A stretch of 64,000 nt of DNA from Rhododendron vialii (GCF_030253575.1 NC_080558.1:2986001-3050000), one strand, 5' to 3'; shown: positions 10,245 through 21,370, numbered from the stretch's first letter. Notes: generated from the letters alone by a model not told the origin. A program made the numbers and translations.

Positions 10245-12660
10245 AATTTCGAATCTGGCTCTGCTGCAGTATTCTTGGTTTTGTGTGGGTTCCTCTGCGT
10301 TCAAGCTTTGAGACTGCTGTTGCTAGTTTAGTTTCATTAGTTTTCTGTTCGGCTGCTTTTTGGATGCTTTAGCCCACATTTCTAATCTCCCTGGGTTCAG
10401 AGATGGCTGGTTTATTTACCGTGTATGTCGATAATCTCCCCAAATCAATGGATGTTGGGTGGCTTCGCCAACTATTCACTCCATTTGGGCGTGTGGAGGA
10501 TATCTTTATGCCGAGTAAGAGGAGCTCTTCTTTCAACACTAAATTTGGTTTCGTTAGATTTAAGAGAAGGGAGGAGGCCATTAATGCGATTGAGGATCTT
10601 GATGGAGTTGTGATAAGAAATTTTGCTATTGTCGTGCAATTTGCAAAGTATTCGAAAGATAAACCTATTGCCTCTCAGAAGTATTTTGATGGGGTTAAGA
10701 AATTTATTTCGGCCCCTTCTCATCATAGGTTGCATCCTAAACCCATTGAGTTTCAGAGCATTCAAAGAGTTTCTAATAGTTCTTCCTATGCTAATATTCT
10801 TAAAGAGGGCTCTAGTGGTAGGCTGAAATTGGTGGAAGCTAAGGAAGTGGGATTGGGTTGGTTGCAAAAGAGCGCAGTGGATAAATTGATTAATTTTTGT
10901 TATGTGAATACGCTTCAAGATCGATCTTTTCATTAGCAATGGTATTTGGGATGCTCAGATTCGTCATATGGGTGGGCTCAATGTTTTAATTTCTTTCGAT
11001 TCTCTTGAAACGTTGAACGAATTTCTCAAAGACGAATCGAAGGTGTTAGCAAAGTGGTTCTCTTCTGTTCATGCATGGGATAATCAAAAGATCCCTCCTT
11101 CAAGGTGTGTATGGATCTCTTGTTATGGTGTTCCTCTTAATGCTTGGTGCTCTTCTACCTTTATTGAAATTGGAAAGCTATGGGGTGATGTGATTAAGCT
11201 TGATGAGCTAACGGAGAAATTCATTGCTTTCGATAAAGGGCGTATGTTTATCATAACGGATTATCTTGATTGCATTAATGAGGTTGTGCATATTAAGATC
11301 AATGGTGTGATCTTCCCGGTCAAAGTCATTGAAGATCCCATGGCAGAAACTTCTTGGGAAAAGCGTGTGTTTACTTCGATTAAGATCAAGAAGGGGAAAG
11401 ATAAAGAGGAGAAAGAGATCGTAGTTGAGACAGATCCGGGGGATGATGAATCGCTCGACTTCGATGTAGACAAAGCTGAGTTGGAAAATGAAATGGAAAT
11501 TGTGGAGGAGATGGCAGAAACAAATATGGAAGCTGAAAAGGCTATTGGGACAGAAGAGAGTGCCTTACAACTTATTAATGTAAACATGCAAGGATGTATT
11601 GATAAGGCAGCTAATTCTTCTTCGAGGGTTGAGACATCAGCTTGGGGAAGTGGAAGGGTCATGGATAGTATGCGAGAGATGGCAGCAAATAACACAACTC
11701 TCAATATTAATTTGGACCCTCTAACTTTTGTAAGGCTGAATAAGTGCATTCAGATTCCAAGAGCAAGCCTTAGTAATTTGGCTGATAATCAAGACAGTTG
11801 GGTGAAGGATTCAGTTAAGGAAAATCCAGTATTTGCTGAAGTTTTAAGAGGGGAAAATGATGATGATGAAAATATTCCTGAACAACATATTGAAGCATGC
11901 CGAACTGAAAATGATCCTTTTTCTGCTCCAATCAAAGCTGCCATTAATGGAGTAAAAGGAAAGAAGAAGAGGAAGACAATTGATGATATTTTGGGATTTA
12001 CAAGGGGCAACTCCTTCAATAACAAGAGTAGGAATAACAAACCAAAGTGTGCGGTTTATAGATCTGCCGTTGCAGCTCTAGCTCTCTCTGCATCTATCTC
12101 TTCAGATGGAGTTATTAACAGAAATAGAATAATTTTGGACGAAGCTCAAGCAATTTGGACCTGCAATAAGATCATGGGGTTGGGGTACGATGGTGAGGAG
12201 GATGAAGTCATAAGCAAATTTGCAAATTTGGTAGCTGAAGACCTGGACAGAGCTGACATAGTGACAGGACAGGCCTAGTCTTCTAATTCATTAAGTTTTT
12301 GGTAGTTGCCGCCTTTGAAGCTGCAGGTTGGTTTTCTTTAGCTTGCTTTTCGAGTTGGGGCTTGGTGGGGTGTGTCTTAGGTTTTGGGTGGGGAGGTGTC
12401 TTGTCTTGAGTGGGAGGTGGGGGTGTTTTTGTTTGTGGGTGTTTGGGGTGTATTCCTGTGGTTTTGATGCTGTTTCGTTGGGTCCTTTTGGGGGTGGCCC
12501 CGTTGGGCGTTGTTTGGATTGATTTCTTATCAATCTTTAGAGCTTGATTAGCATGCTCTCTTATTTGTTCTTCTTTATTTATATAATATCCCTTTTTTGC
12601 CGTTCAAAAAAAAAAAACAAAAAAATTAAAAAAACGCAAAAAAATTTGGACAAGGACAAC
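10245..12660 (+). mobile_element. LINE relic carrying ORF1 only
   Basis: A 5' leader from about 10245 is followed by an ORF1 with RRM and DUF4283-like regions (10403-12278), a GT-rich 3' UTR and an A-rich tail beginning near 12606. No endonuclease or reverse transcriptase lies between ORF1 and the tail, although plant L1-type elements carry ORF2 there. The relic sits inside the distal part of ELIP unit A, whose homology resumes at about 13290. A candidate target duplication AAGGACAA (10233-10240, 12652-12659) is weak, so the left end is approximate. Confidence 0.65.
10403..12278 (+). pseudogene. LINE ORF1: RRM plus DUF4283-like RNA-binding protein
   Basis: The first open part (10403-10936) starts MAGLFTVYVDNLPKSMD and forms an RRM over residues 1-80, with RNP2-like FTVYVDNL and RNP1-like FGFVRF. 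The second (10968-12278, 436 aa as an open frame) carries the segment RCVWISCYGVPLNAW typical of DUF4283 proteins, then acidic, low-complexity sequence and a C-terminal block with AIWTCNKIMGLGYDGEEDE. The two parts are in different frames; one frame change around 10916-10935 appears to separate what was one ORF1, because the bases just after the first stop also read in the second frame. In plant LINEs this protein binds element RNA. No zinc knuckle was noticed. It is not a host gene in my view. Confidence 0.65.
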
Positions 12661-13099
12661 CGCAAAAAATTGTGTTGCATAAGTTAATCACTAACATGAA
12701 CGGAGTCGAGTCCAGTATCCCGAAATATCAAGACCAAGATCCCATGTCCGACCCCAATCCGGACAAGGGCACATCTCAACTGTTAATTTGCGAGATCGAT
12801 GGCCCATAGTCCAGTGGACCACTATCGCAACTTGTCAATCTACAAGCAAAATGAAGTTTTGGTACTTGAAGCAACCTTCTTGAACCCGACGAACTTCTAC
12901 GTGCCAATGCTGACACGCATCCCCCTCGAGCTTTTTCAACAATCTCTCCCCCCTTTGAGTCCCTTTTTGCCTCTCCACGTTTTGCTCTCTTGTGGGTAAA
13001 GAAAAAAGCAAAGAAAAAAACCCAACAAAGCAAAAGTAATGCCTATTTTGGATCTGAATGCTCTCGTGATGTTACACTCAGTTTGTTTCTACCGGATTG
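12661..13099. other. Gene-free stretch
   Basis: No coding region was recognised. The sequence has no match to the other ELIP units that I can see. Confidence 0.4.
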
Positions 13100-13282
13100 G
13101 TATTATGGGCCAATGTAATATTGGGCTCATTCAATTTCCATTCAATGTAATTTTTTCTCTTTTTTCTTTTTTTTTAGCTTTCTTTCGGTACATCTTTCTC
13201 TATGGTCCGTTTGGGATTTTGCCTCGATGTACTCTTTGTCGAGTTTTAATAAGATTTTGTTCCCTATCCAAAAAAAAAAATA
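13100..13282 (+). mobile_element. 5'-truncated LINE 3' end
   Basis: Ends with a tail motif (CTCGATGTACTCTTTGTCG, then AATAAGATTTTGTTCCC and an A-run) that is shared with 14387-14544, where target duplications prove retroposition. Confidence 0.55.
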
Positions 13283-13671
13283 TATGTATATCTATCAGTA
13301 TTTGATTGGAAACATGTTTTTTTCTCACAATTTACGTACGAGATGAATGATTTAAATCATGATTTAATAAGATGTATGTTGCAAACATGTTTTTCTTTAT
13401 GAATTAATTACATGATAAATGGTTTGAATCATGACTATGAGATGAATTCACGAAATGAGAGTTTTTTCGGTATAAAGGGTTGAAATTCATCGGTTACTTG
13501 TTTACAGATTTATTTAAACAAATTACAACATACTGTACTTGCATTTTTTTTAAAGATAAATGTTATCAGTTCTCTCTCTACTAAGATCCAATCCATCTTA
13601 TACGCCAATGGAACAACCTTCATACACGCTTACCAAGTACCAGCGGAATTGGGGGTGCCTGTTGTCTGCGG
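13283..13671. repeat. Far end of ELIP unit A
   Basis: Matches unit B near 18780-18850 (around GAATTCACGATATAAGAG) and unit C near 23536-23600 (around AAGATCCAATCCATCTTATA). It is the continuation of unit A on the far side of the LINE insertions. Confidence 0.5.
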
Positions 13672-13836
13672 GGACAACATGCGTGTTGTTCCTCATCCGA
13701 GCCATCCGTGCTTAGCAACAGACGGTTCAGATTTCATCTTGGTGAACGGTTGAGATCTGTTCGGTTGAGATGAAATATGAGCCGTCCGTTGTCGAGAGCG
13801 GACAGCTCGGATGAGTGACAACACACATGTTGTCTC
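13672..13836. mobile_element. Foldback MITE with ~68-bp arms
   Basis: Arms 13672-13740 and 13768-13836 are inverted copies with scattered mismatches (left begins GGACAACATGCGTGTTGTT, right ends ACACACATGTTGTC). The loop is about 27 bp. A transcript would form a long hairpin. Confidence 0.75.
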
Positions 13837-14386
13837 TTGTGAACAACATGCATCCCGGGTTCCTTACGTAGTACATCTTATACGCCAAGTATCAAAGTAC
13901 AATTTTGAAGATAGCTTTTTGTAACTTGTACATCTTATACGCCATGTATCCAATAGCTTGCATTCAAGCTATCCATACACATTCTATATATGGGAAAAAA
14001 AAGGAAGACTTAGTAAAAAATCTTTCATATTTATATTTTTTGAGCTTAATGACAAACACCTATTGCAATCAAACATTACGAAAAATGTGCCTAAAATCCT
14101 ATAGTACCTTATGAAAGTGCCTAAAACCTTAGGGTACCCTATGAAAGTGCTAAAACATGAGACTGTCCTCTGCATATTAACTCGCCCCAACTCCAATATC
14201 TATTACAAATTTCTTTTCATAAGTTAAAGGAAAATGCTAACCTCCGCCCATTAGATGTAGGATAATGGGTAAAAAGTGTATTGATATCCGAAAAAAATAT
14301 ATTCGAACTTGTTTGTCATTACGTACTTATTATCTTCCGCCTAGTGGGTGGAGGTTTGCAACACCGTGAACAACTAAACATGATAA
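13837..14386. other. Spacer between ELIP units A and B
   Basis: No gene. The motif CATCTTATACGCCA occurs at about 13594, 13876 and 13929, hinting at local duplication around the hairpin insertion. Confidence 0.4.
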
Positions 14387-14544
14387 GAAAAACTAAACGT
14401 GTTGGATGTATCCTTTTTTTTCTTTTTCTCTTTCTTTTGGTTCTCTCTATGTTTCTTGTTTCTCTCTTGTATATAGAGTTTGGCTAGCTCGATGTACCAT
14501 TCGTCGAGTTCTAATAAAATTATGTTGCCTATCAAAAACAAAAC
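14387..14544 (+). mobile_element. 5'-truncated LINE insertion with 14-bp target duplication
   Basis: Flanked by perfect ACTAAACATGATAA at 14373-14386 and 14545-14558. The insert ends with GCTCGATGTACCATTCGTCG, then AATAAAATTATGTTGCC and an A-rich tail. This is the signature of target-primed reverse transcription. Confidence 0.85.
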
Positions 14545-14649
14545 ACTAAACATGATAAAAATCGCAGTCTCTATTGAATTTTTGTTATTGTTGGTGCTTT
14601 TGTTTGTTCCATTTTTCGCAAGCTCTCAATACTATGGGAATTCATTTTG

Positions 14650-14783
14650 AAAAGTTAGTGAGTAAATGATGATGGGTAATTAGGAAAAGTGGAGAAAAAA
14701 ATTAATGTGAAAGGTATAATGATGATATTTTTTTAATAAGTTGGAGTTACGAAACAAAACACTTAAAATAAGACGGAAGGAGT
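14650..14783. mobile_element. Partial Stowaway-like MITE
   Basis: Matches the right half of the complete MITE at 59067-59338 (GAAAAGTTAGTGAGTAAA..., TAATAAGTTGGAGTTACGAA...) and ends AGACGGAAGGAG before TA. The left half is missing. Confidence 0.65.
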
Positions 14784-14998
14784 ATCAAGAATCACTCTTG
14801 AACATGATGTAAGTTTTCCATTACTCGAGTCCTTTCAATTGCGTTCTCTATGCCGAAAATTCCAGTGCTAAGGTGTTTTTCGACCGTTGAATTAAAAACA
14901 TAAAAAAAAGAAAGATCCCACAATCCAACGGCCGAAAAACCCTTCGGCATAAGAATTTTCGGAACAGAAGAGGTCCAACCCCATACAAATTAGACCAC

Positions 14999-15785
14999 CT
15001 ACACAAGGGCTCCACCTTTAACATACTCGGTGAGGGCCAAAGCAACCAAACCCAGCATAGGAACTCTCCCATTCCACATCTCAGCATCGGAGCTCATGAA
15101 CCCCTTCGACTTCGACTCCACGCTCACTCCGCTGAATAGAGGGATTATGGACGCTACAGATAACAACACGGTTGTGTACAGAAACCACGGGATCCCACCG
15201 TTGGATATCTATGCAAACACATCCTCGCCCTTGAATAGCTCCACGGCTATTGCCGTCAGGAAGCCTGTCATGGCTAGCCTGCCGTTGATCCTCTCCGGTG
15301 CCGGCCCACTGAATGCTAGCACGTCTAAGGAATCGGTGCTGACCTGTCATGGTTAATTAAGGAAATGTCTTAGAATTCACTTTTTAATTACCTTCAAATA
15401 TTTATCCCTCGAATATGTAAATAAAAATCATGACAATATTGCTACAACAACGGCTGGTTTAATGTACCTTGGCCTTAGGAGGAGGGGGTGACGATGGCGA
15501 TGGAGTGGCGACGGGTCCCACTTCCTCCTTCTGACCATCCTGCTGTATCAAACAATCAAACGGTGATTACACAATCATAGTATGAAGTCACAGGGTCTTA
15601 TTCGTTTGGGGGATTCATAATTCTTAGCATGGTTTTCAATAATTTTTCTCTCTATATCTCTTCGTATTCATTACTTTTAAAAATCTTACTCAAAATCCAC
15701 AATGAACAGGGTCTAAAACATCAATCAATGAGTTTCGAGTTACCTCGGCCATGTAGCGCACGACCACGCTAGAATTCCTCTGTTG
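14999..15785 (-). pseudogene. Early light-induced protein, copy B (pseudogene)
   Basis: Exon 3 (14999-15343, 345 nt) and exon 2 (15468-15539, 24 codons, Pro-rich) keep length and splice sites matching the other copies. Exon 1 survives only as about 40 nt (15744-15785) ending VVVRYMAE; the start codon and most of the transit peptide are gone. Exon 3 has an in-frame TAG at 15209-15211 (minus strand), where copies A and C have a Gln codon after VFA. The helix I motif [11 protein letters not shown] and the helix III motif EMWNGR remain, but VPM replaces FAM after the latter. The G-box promoter block seen in A and C is absent. It cannot make a plastid ELIP. Confidence 0.9.
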
Positions 15786-15821
15786 GCCATTTCAACTGTT
15801 GGATTATGTGATTTTTTATTT

Positions 15822-17335
15822 GGGTAAATTTCACTTACCTCCCCTGAGGTTTCTGACAATTACGACACCTCCCCTCACGTTTCAAAAATTGCACTTACCT
15901 CCCTTCTGCTTTACTTGTCGGCTGCAGATTCCCCCAGCCGTTAGTCAACTGTCACTAAAGGTGACGGAAAATAGTGAGGTCAGCCAAAAGTGAAGATTCA
16001 TTTCCCATTTTGCCCTCATCTCTTGTCTTTAGCCTTTTATACCCTCTTTTTCATTCCAAAAAATGCAATAAACATATACCAAAACACCATATGTTGATGA
16101 TATATGTTCAATGAATATCAACAATAGAAAATACATGTTCAACATTTTGGGCTAGCCAAAAGTGATTTTTTTTTGTTGTCTTTTCTAATTTTTTTTAATT
16201 TTAATTATGGGAAAAAAAATTATTACTTCTTTTAGTATCTCTACATAAGAGGAATCTATGAAGTAGAAAAATATGGACCAATTTGAAAATTTTAATTTAA
16301 TACCAAATAAATAAAATAAACAAGATAAATCAACTTATTTTAATTATTTTGGGTTTTTTTTTTCTAAACTTTGAAAAATATGGTCCATGGTGTTTTAATT
16401 TTTTTATTCTACTCATTGAGACAAACCTAAAAATAAGAATGGGTGGTTCTAAGATACGTGGTGGTTGTTAATTATTCTACTCAAAGTTTAAAAAGGTTCA
16501 CTAATGACGAGAAAAAAACCAAGAAAAATAGGATTCATAGATTTGTAATAAGTGAATGGGTGGTTTTAAGATACGTGGTGGTTGTTAATTATTATTCAAC
16601 TACTTATTTGATTTTTTAGTTTCAGGCTACACATAAACATGTATAAATCTTTGGCATTTAAGTGAAATTAAGCTTAGTTTGGCATGAACGAACATTTATT
16701 TCTTTGTGTTTTAAGGAAAAAAAAACTTCCTTGTATTCTCAACTTGTATAAATATAAATAAGTCTCCAAAAATAACCCAACATAACTCTTTTAAACCCAC
16801 CTTAAAAGCTCTGCGTAAGTATGTTAACTTTTTTGAGCCAACGAAAAAACAAAAAGAATATTTGGCATCTCAAATTAATTTTTGCTACAAAAACAAAAAA
16901 AAAACTACTAAACAAGTTTTTTAACTCTATAACTTCTTCTTCTTCTTTTTTGGATTTTTTAGTTGTTAGGGAACTTTTACTATCTTTGGTTCAATTTTAT
17001 ACTTGTCCCTCGAATGATTAAAGAAATTGGTAAAGAATTAGACAAGAATAAATGAAAATAAAAAGTTTCAAAATTTTAATTTTTGAGATTCCATATAGAG
17101 CAGAGGTGACTGATCAAATGTTGAGGTGATTAGGTTTATTTTTTTGAGTTATTTATTTAGTCAAATAGACAAAAGTATAAGAAAATTTGAGAAGGGGTAA
17201 AAAAGTAAAAGCCCAACTTCGGTTAGGAAAAGTTACCCGACAACTCTGACAGGGGAGGTAAGTGCAATTTCAGAAACGTGAGGGGAGGTGTCTGTCATTG
17301 TCAGAAACCTCAGGGGAGGTAAGTGAAATTTACCC
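15822..17335. mobile_element. Non-autonomous MULE (1.5 kb) with 9-bp target duplication
   Basis: Terminal inverted repeats of about 85 bp begin GGGTAAATTTCACTTACCTC on the left and end with its mirror at 17335. Both sides are flanked by TTTTTATTT (15813-15821, 17336-17344), a 9-bp duplication as expected for Mutator-like elements. The AT-rich interior shows no transposase. It lies just upstream of the broken 5' end of ELIP-B. Confidence 0.85.
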
Positions 17336-17447
17336 TTTTTATTTTTATGTTTTAAATCGAACAAAAAAAAAATTTCTTGTCACAGAAGCACGTAAATTTT
17401 CGACACAAAAAATCTTGTCTCAAAAACGTGGCTTGTGCATTAACGGG

Positions 17448-17705
17448 AATTCAAATTTGTGGTTGTAAAGACCATGCGGTTTTGGTTTTACGTGGAGGTT
17501 GGAGGTGGGCAATGCCACGTTTTACCAAGCACAATTGGATACGTACGTACGTAATTGCTGTAAAATCATGATCGCGACCTAACCGGTGATACTGCTGTCG
17601 GCCGTTGAAACATCAGAAGCTCACTGGATTCCTCGCGAACGTTGTGACCCAAATGGCACGACTCATTCTCCGCTGATCCAGAATGTTCTACTATAGTACT
17701 CCTAC
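17448..17705. repeat. Upstream block of ELIP-B
   Basis: Homologous to 21080-21360 and 8515-8680. Homology resumes at about 17448, about 110 bp beyond the MULE. The proximal promoter with the G-box, present in A and C, is missing between this block and the exon 1 remnant. Confidence 0.7.
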
Positions 17706-18610
17706 TCTGGTTATTGTAGTCTTTCCCTATAATGAATATTAATCTGGGATGAATACATTTTCGAAAAACATTTGTTAATTGTTTTTTAAATAACCGGATG
17801 TCTAGGCCAATTCGCATACACCTCGCCTAATTTCCAAAACTTTAAGTTAATGATTGGGCAATTAAACCCTCTAATGTCTCCCAAGGTTTGGAATATTGTT
17901 TGAATTTTGTGAAATTTGAATATACGACCTCATGAAAGATATATAATCATTTATTGTTTTCACATATCCATCTGGCCAGACCCATTTAATAATTGTTCAA
18001 AGATACCAGAGATTATTTGATGCTGCCAAGCATGACTCAACGTATTCATAAGGGTGTGTGGGCTTCACCTTCTTAGTGTGCGTGTGAATCCCATACAATT
18101 TTATGAAAGGAATGAGTATTGTCCCTAGAGATTTCATTGTTGTATGTGAGTTTAATGTGGGTGGGTTCATCTCCTTTTCATACTTTATTTCACCATACTC
18201 TTTAGGATATTATCTTACGAGTTCATTCAAGTGCAACATTTTAATCCAAATCATTTTTTTTTTTTTGGCCAAAGTTTAGGATAGATTTTATTAATCTCTC
18301 TCACAACATCTTTGGCCACAATATGCGTGTGCCGCTGAATTGCCAATCATTTACCTTACATACCCCTTCAAGAAAAATGTCTGTAACAAGATAAATTTGA
18401 TAGAATATTGATAATTAAGCCCGCGACAAGTTGTATTTTATTATGCAAACTTAAATAGTTGTAAAATTTTGAATACATTTCTTGGCATTTGTCAGAATCA
18501 AATACAACTTGTTCATCTATCTATCAATATCCGATTTACAACCATTTTTTGCTTGTAAGTTATGAGCTGAACGATTTGAAGCATAGGTTGATTGTATATA
18601 TTGGAAACCT
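17706..18610. repeat. Distal part of ELIP tandem unit B
   Basis: Diverged copy of 9540-10230. No gene was recognised. Confidence 0.55.
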
Positions 18611-18778
18611 GTTTTTTTTTTTTTTTCGGGGGAGTGATTTTGGCGCTCCCATTTTCTCTAACAACACCCCCTTATGTGTCTCTGTTAGGTGATGGAGATG
18701 GACAAAAAAAGGGAGTGCTGTTAGAAAAAAAAAAAAAAAAAAAGGGTGCCGAAATCACTTCCCTTTTTTCCTTGGTAG
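18611..18778. mobile_element. Hairpin MITE with homopolymer ends
   Basis: Inverted arms GGGGAGTGATTTTGGCGCTCCC and, as reverse complement, GGGAAGTGATTTCGGCACCC are separated by about 100 bp with A-runs. Homologous sequence in unit A (about 13290-13460) lacks this insert. Confidence 0.65.
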
Positions 18779-19275
18779 AAGTTAAGAGATAAACAGTTGA
18801 ATTATGACCGTGGACTGAATTCACGATATAAGAGTTTGAACAGTAAAAATGGATGGAGTATGAAGAGGTGGACAAATTTGATACTGTAGTAGTCATGCAT
18901 GTTCTAGGCTTATTGATGTTTTTTATTGTATGATATTTTACTAATTTTGCAAAAATATAAATTGCGTTGATTAAAAGTAATAATTAATTTGAAGTTTAAA
19001 GTCTCTTTTTTGTCAAACAGATAGTCATCCTCTTTATGCTCTATATTTTGAGGATCAAAACCCATCCTCTCATGCAGTGAAAGTTAGTTGCCAAAAAGAC
19101 TCTAAAATATTCTGCCCAAAGAATTTGCATTTTGCCGATCTAAAATAAAATTGAAATGACTTTAAAAAGTTTTGAGTTTTGTATTAGAGTTTTGTTTTTC
19201 AAGGTTCTTCACTTGTTTTTTTCGAATTGATCGAAGCTACTTCAATATTAATGTACAATAATGTTATTTCTTTTA
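18779..19275. other. End of ELIP unit B and spacer
   Basis: The first ~80 bp match unit A near 13430-13480. Nothing is recognised beyond that. Confidence 0.4.
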
Positions 19276-19511
19276 CTCCCTCCGTCCGGATTAAATTGTT
19301 CCTAGTTCTATTCTAGCCGGCTAAAAAACGGGTTATATCTTTGAATCCGTAATGAATTTTATATCGAATATGGATATTGTTTGATAGATTTTGATTAGTT
19401 CTATAATATAAAGTTTTCGAAATCACGTAAAACATTATAAATTGAAAGATATAATCGATTGAAAAATGGAACAAACTCCAAAAAATGACTATTAAATCCG
19501 GACGGAGGGAG
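19276..19511. mobile_element. Stowaway MITE (236 bp)
   Basis: Clean inverted ends CTCCCTCCGTCCGGA and TCCGGACGGAGGGAG flanked by TA at 19274-19275 and 19512-19513. The crisp ends point to a fairly recent insertion. Confidence 0.88.
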
Positions 19512-19633
19512 TAATTCATACGTGACACGAATTATTACTCTAATCAATCGGGAAAAAAGTAGAAATTATGCACAATTTAGACACGAGTGTCATCCTAAAT
19601 TTTAGTGCATTTAAAAGCCGCAATGATACATTA

Positions 19634-20622
19634 TCAAAACATTACTAATGACGACATCTTTACAAAATTTAACATATTTTTTGTGGGTCCAACTACAAAT
19701 GTGACACCATTTTGATAATTCTGAATTTCCATCCAAACAGGACCTACAATTAGGGCCCCACCCTTGACAAACTCGGTGAAGGCCAATGCAACCAAACCCA
19801 GCATAGCAAATCTTCCGTTCCACATCTCAGCATCGGAGCTCCAGAACGGCTTCGACTTCGACTCCACGGTCACTCCACTGAACAAAGGGATCAGAGACGC
19901 TGCGGACAGCACACCGGTGGTCAGCAGGAACCACGGGATCCCGCCGTTGGATATCTGGGCGAACAGGTCCTCGCCCTTGGATAGTTCCACGGCGATCGCA
20001 GCCACGAAGCCGATCATGGCGAGCCTGCCGTTGATTCTCTCCGGCGCCGGACCGCTGAATGCGAACACGTCGGAGAAATCGGTGCTGACCTGTCATGGTT
20101 AATGAAATGTTTTTAGAAAGCCTACAAGTACAAAAACACAGGGAATTCTGAACAATGGCTGGTTAAATATACCTTAGCCTTCGGGGGAGGTGGAGGAATC
20201 GGCAGGGGTGACGGAGTTGATGGAGTGGCCGTGGGTGCCGCTTGCTCCTTCTGATCACCATCCTGCTATGTCATACAATCAAATTGGTGATCTCGGGTTG
20301 GCAGTTTTATTTAGAATTTGATGTCATCATTCTTTATTTTTTTTAATCATTGTAATAATTTTAAGGATTAATAAAAAAAAAAAGTGCCGTCCAAAATAAA
20401 AATAAATAAAACAATCAATTGGTGAACATGCAATCTCGTGACTTAATAATAGAAATGCAGACCAGTTTGACAAACCTCGGCCGTGCAGCGCACTGCAATG
20501 CTAGAACTCCTCCTCTGATGGGGCATACGGCAGTAAGGGCTCAACCGATTCGAACCCAACCCTTTCGCGACGCTCACCACCGGGCTCACCAGGATGGACT
20601 GCATCACCGATGAAGTGGCCAT
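19634..20622 (-). CDS. ELIP: Early light-induced protein, copy C (C-terminally extended)
   Basis: Exons 20476-20622 (49 codons), 20173-20262 (30 codons, with a run of five Pro) and 19634-20089, with GT-AG introns, give 230 aa. The transit peptide starts [14 protein letters not shown]. The CAB-like domain has [11 protein letters not shown] in helix I and [11 protein letters not shown] in helix III, so pigment-binding motifs are intact. Near the normal end, after GGAL, two extra bases relative to copy A (AATTG against TTG before the old stop) remove that stop and add about 37 residues ending KMSSLVMF, read from what is 3' UTR in copy A. The first two introns match copies A and B. Thylakoid photoprotection is the family role. 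Whether the tail is tolerated is unknown. Confidence 0.9.
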
Positions 20623-21075
20623 TTGAAGTTTTATTAACAAGGGAAGAAATCGGAGGATTTTCGAAAGGTAATGTGAAAGAAACTTATCACTTCAGTGCTA
20701 CAAGTTTGAGTTGATGAGAGAAAACAAATAAAGGTCGAGATAGTTATATAGTGGAGTGGGTGCTTCTCCTGTAGTGCATCATGCAGAGCAGATTTAGACC
20801 GTTCATTTTGACAATTATTAGTTTAGATAAGTTTATTAATTATTACAAGTTAAAAAAACATACTTGAATCATCGATTGTCGAGATGAACGACTCAGATCT
20901 ATTCTACAGAATGCACTACAAAAAGCACCTTGCAGGATCCGTGAAGGGAGAGACAACAAATTGGTGGATATTTTGAGGGCCACGTCAACGAGCTTGGACC
21001 CCAAAAGGACGTTGGGTCACGTGGGTTCTCATTTGGCCACATATGGTGAGGTGGGTCGACGTGGTTTTAAGGTTC
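20623..21075 (-). promoter_or_regulatory. ELIP-C promoter with G-box
   Basis: TATATA lies at about 20745-20750. The block 20961-21068 is conserved with the ELIP-A promoter and holds CACGTG at 21018-21023 and neighbouring ACGT cores (GCCACGTCAACG, GACGTGG). Conservation between copies while spacer sequence has diverged argues for function; light/HY5 control is inferred from the family. Confidence 0.7.
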
Positions 21076-21370
21076 ACCGTGAGTTCAAGTTTGTGGCTGT
21101 GAGGCCATGGATAGTACTAGGGTTTTTGGTTTGGGGGAAGGTTGGTATGGTGGTGGGCACGGCCACGTTTTTCCAAAGCGGAGTTCGATACGTAATATTA
21201 AGTGCTGTAACATCGTGATCACGACCTAACCCCATTGATACTGCTGTCGCCCGTTGCAGCGTCAGTGCTCGTGGGACTGGATTCCTCGTGAACGTTGTTG
21301 TAACCCCAAATGCACGATATTATTCCGCTCTAGTGTGATCCAGAAAGTTCCATTGTACCATAGCGCTGCT
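21076..21370. repeat. Distal upstream block of ELIP-C
   Basis: Homologous to 8515-8680 and 17448-17705; see the ELIP-A block. Confidence 0.65.

Noticed and set aside
10233-12659. AAGGACAA as target duplication of the half-LINE
   Set aside because: Eight bases of simple sequence and a nearby extra partial match make chance likely; kept only as a candidate.
12776-13033. Open frames around 12.8-13.3 kb
   Set aside because: Low-complexity composition, no domain, next to LINE tails.
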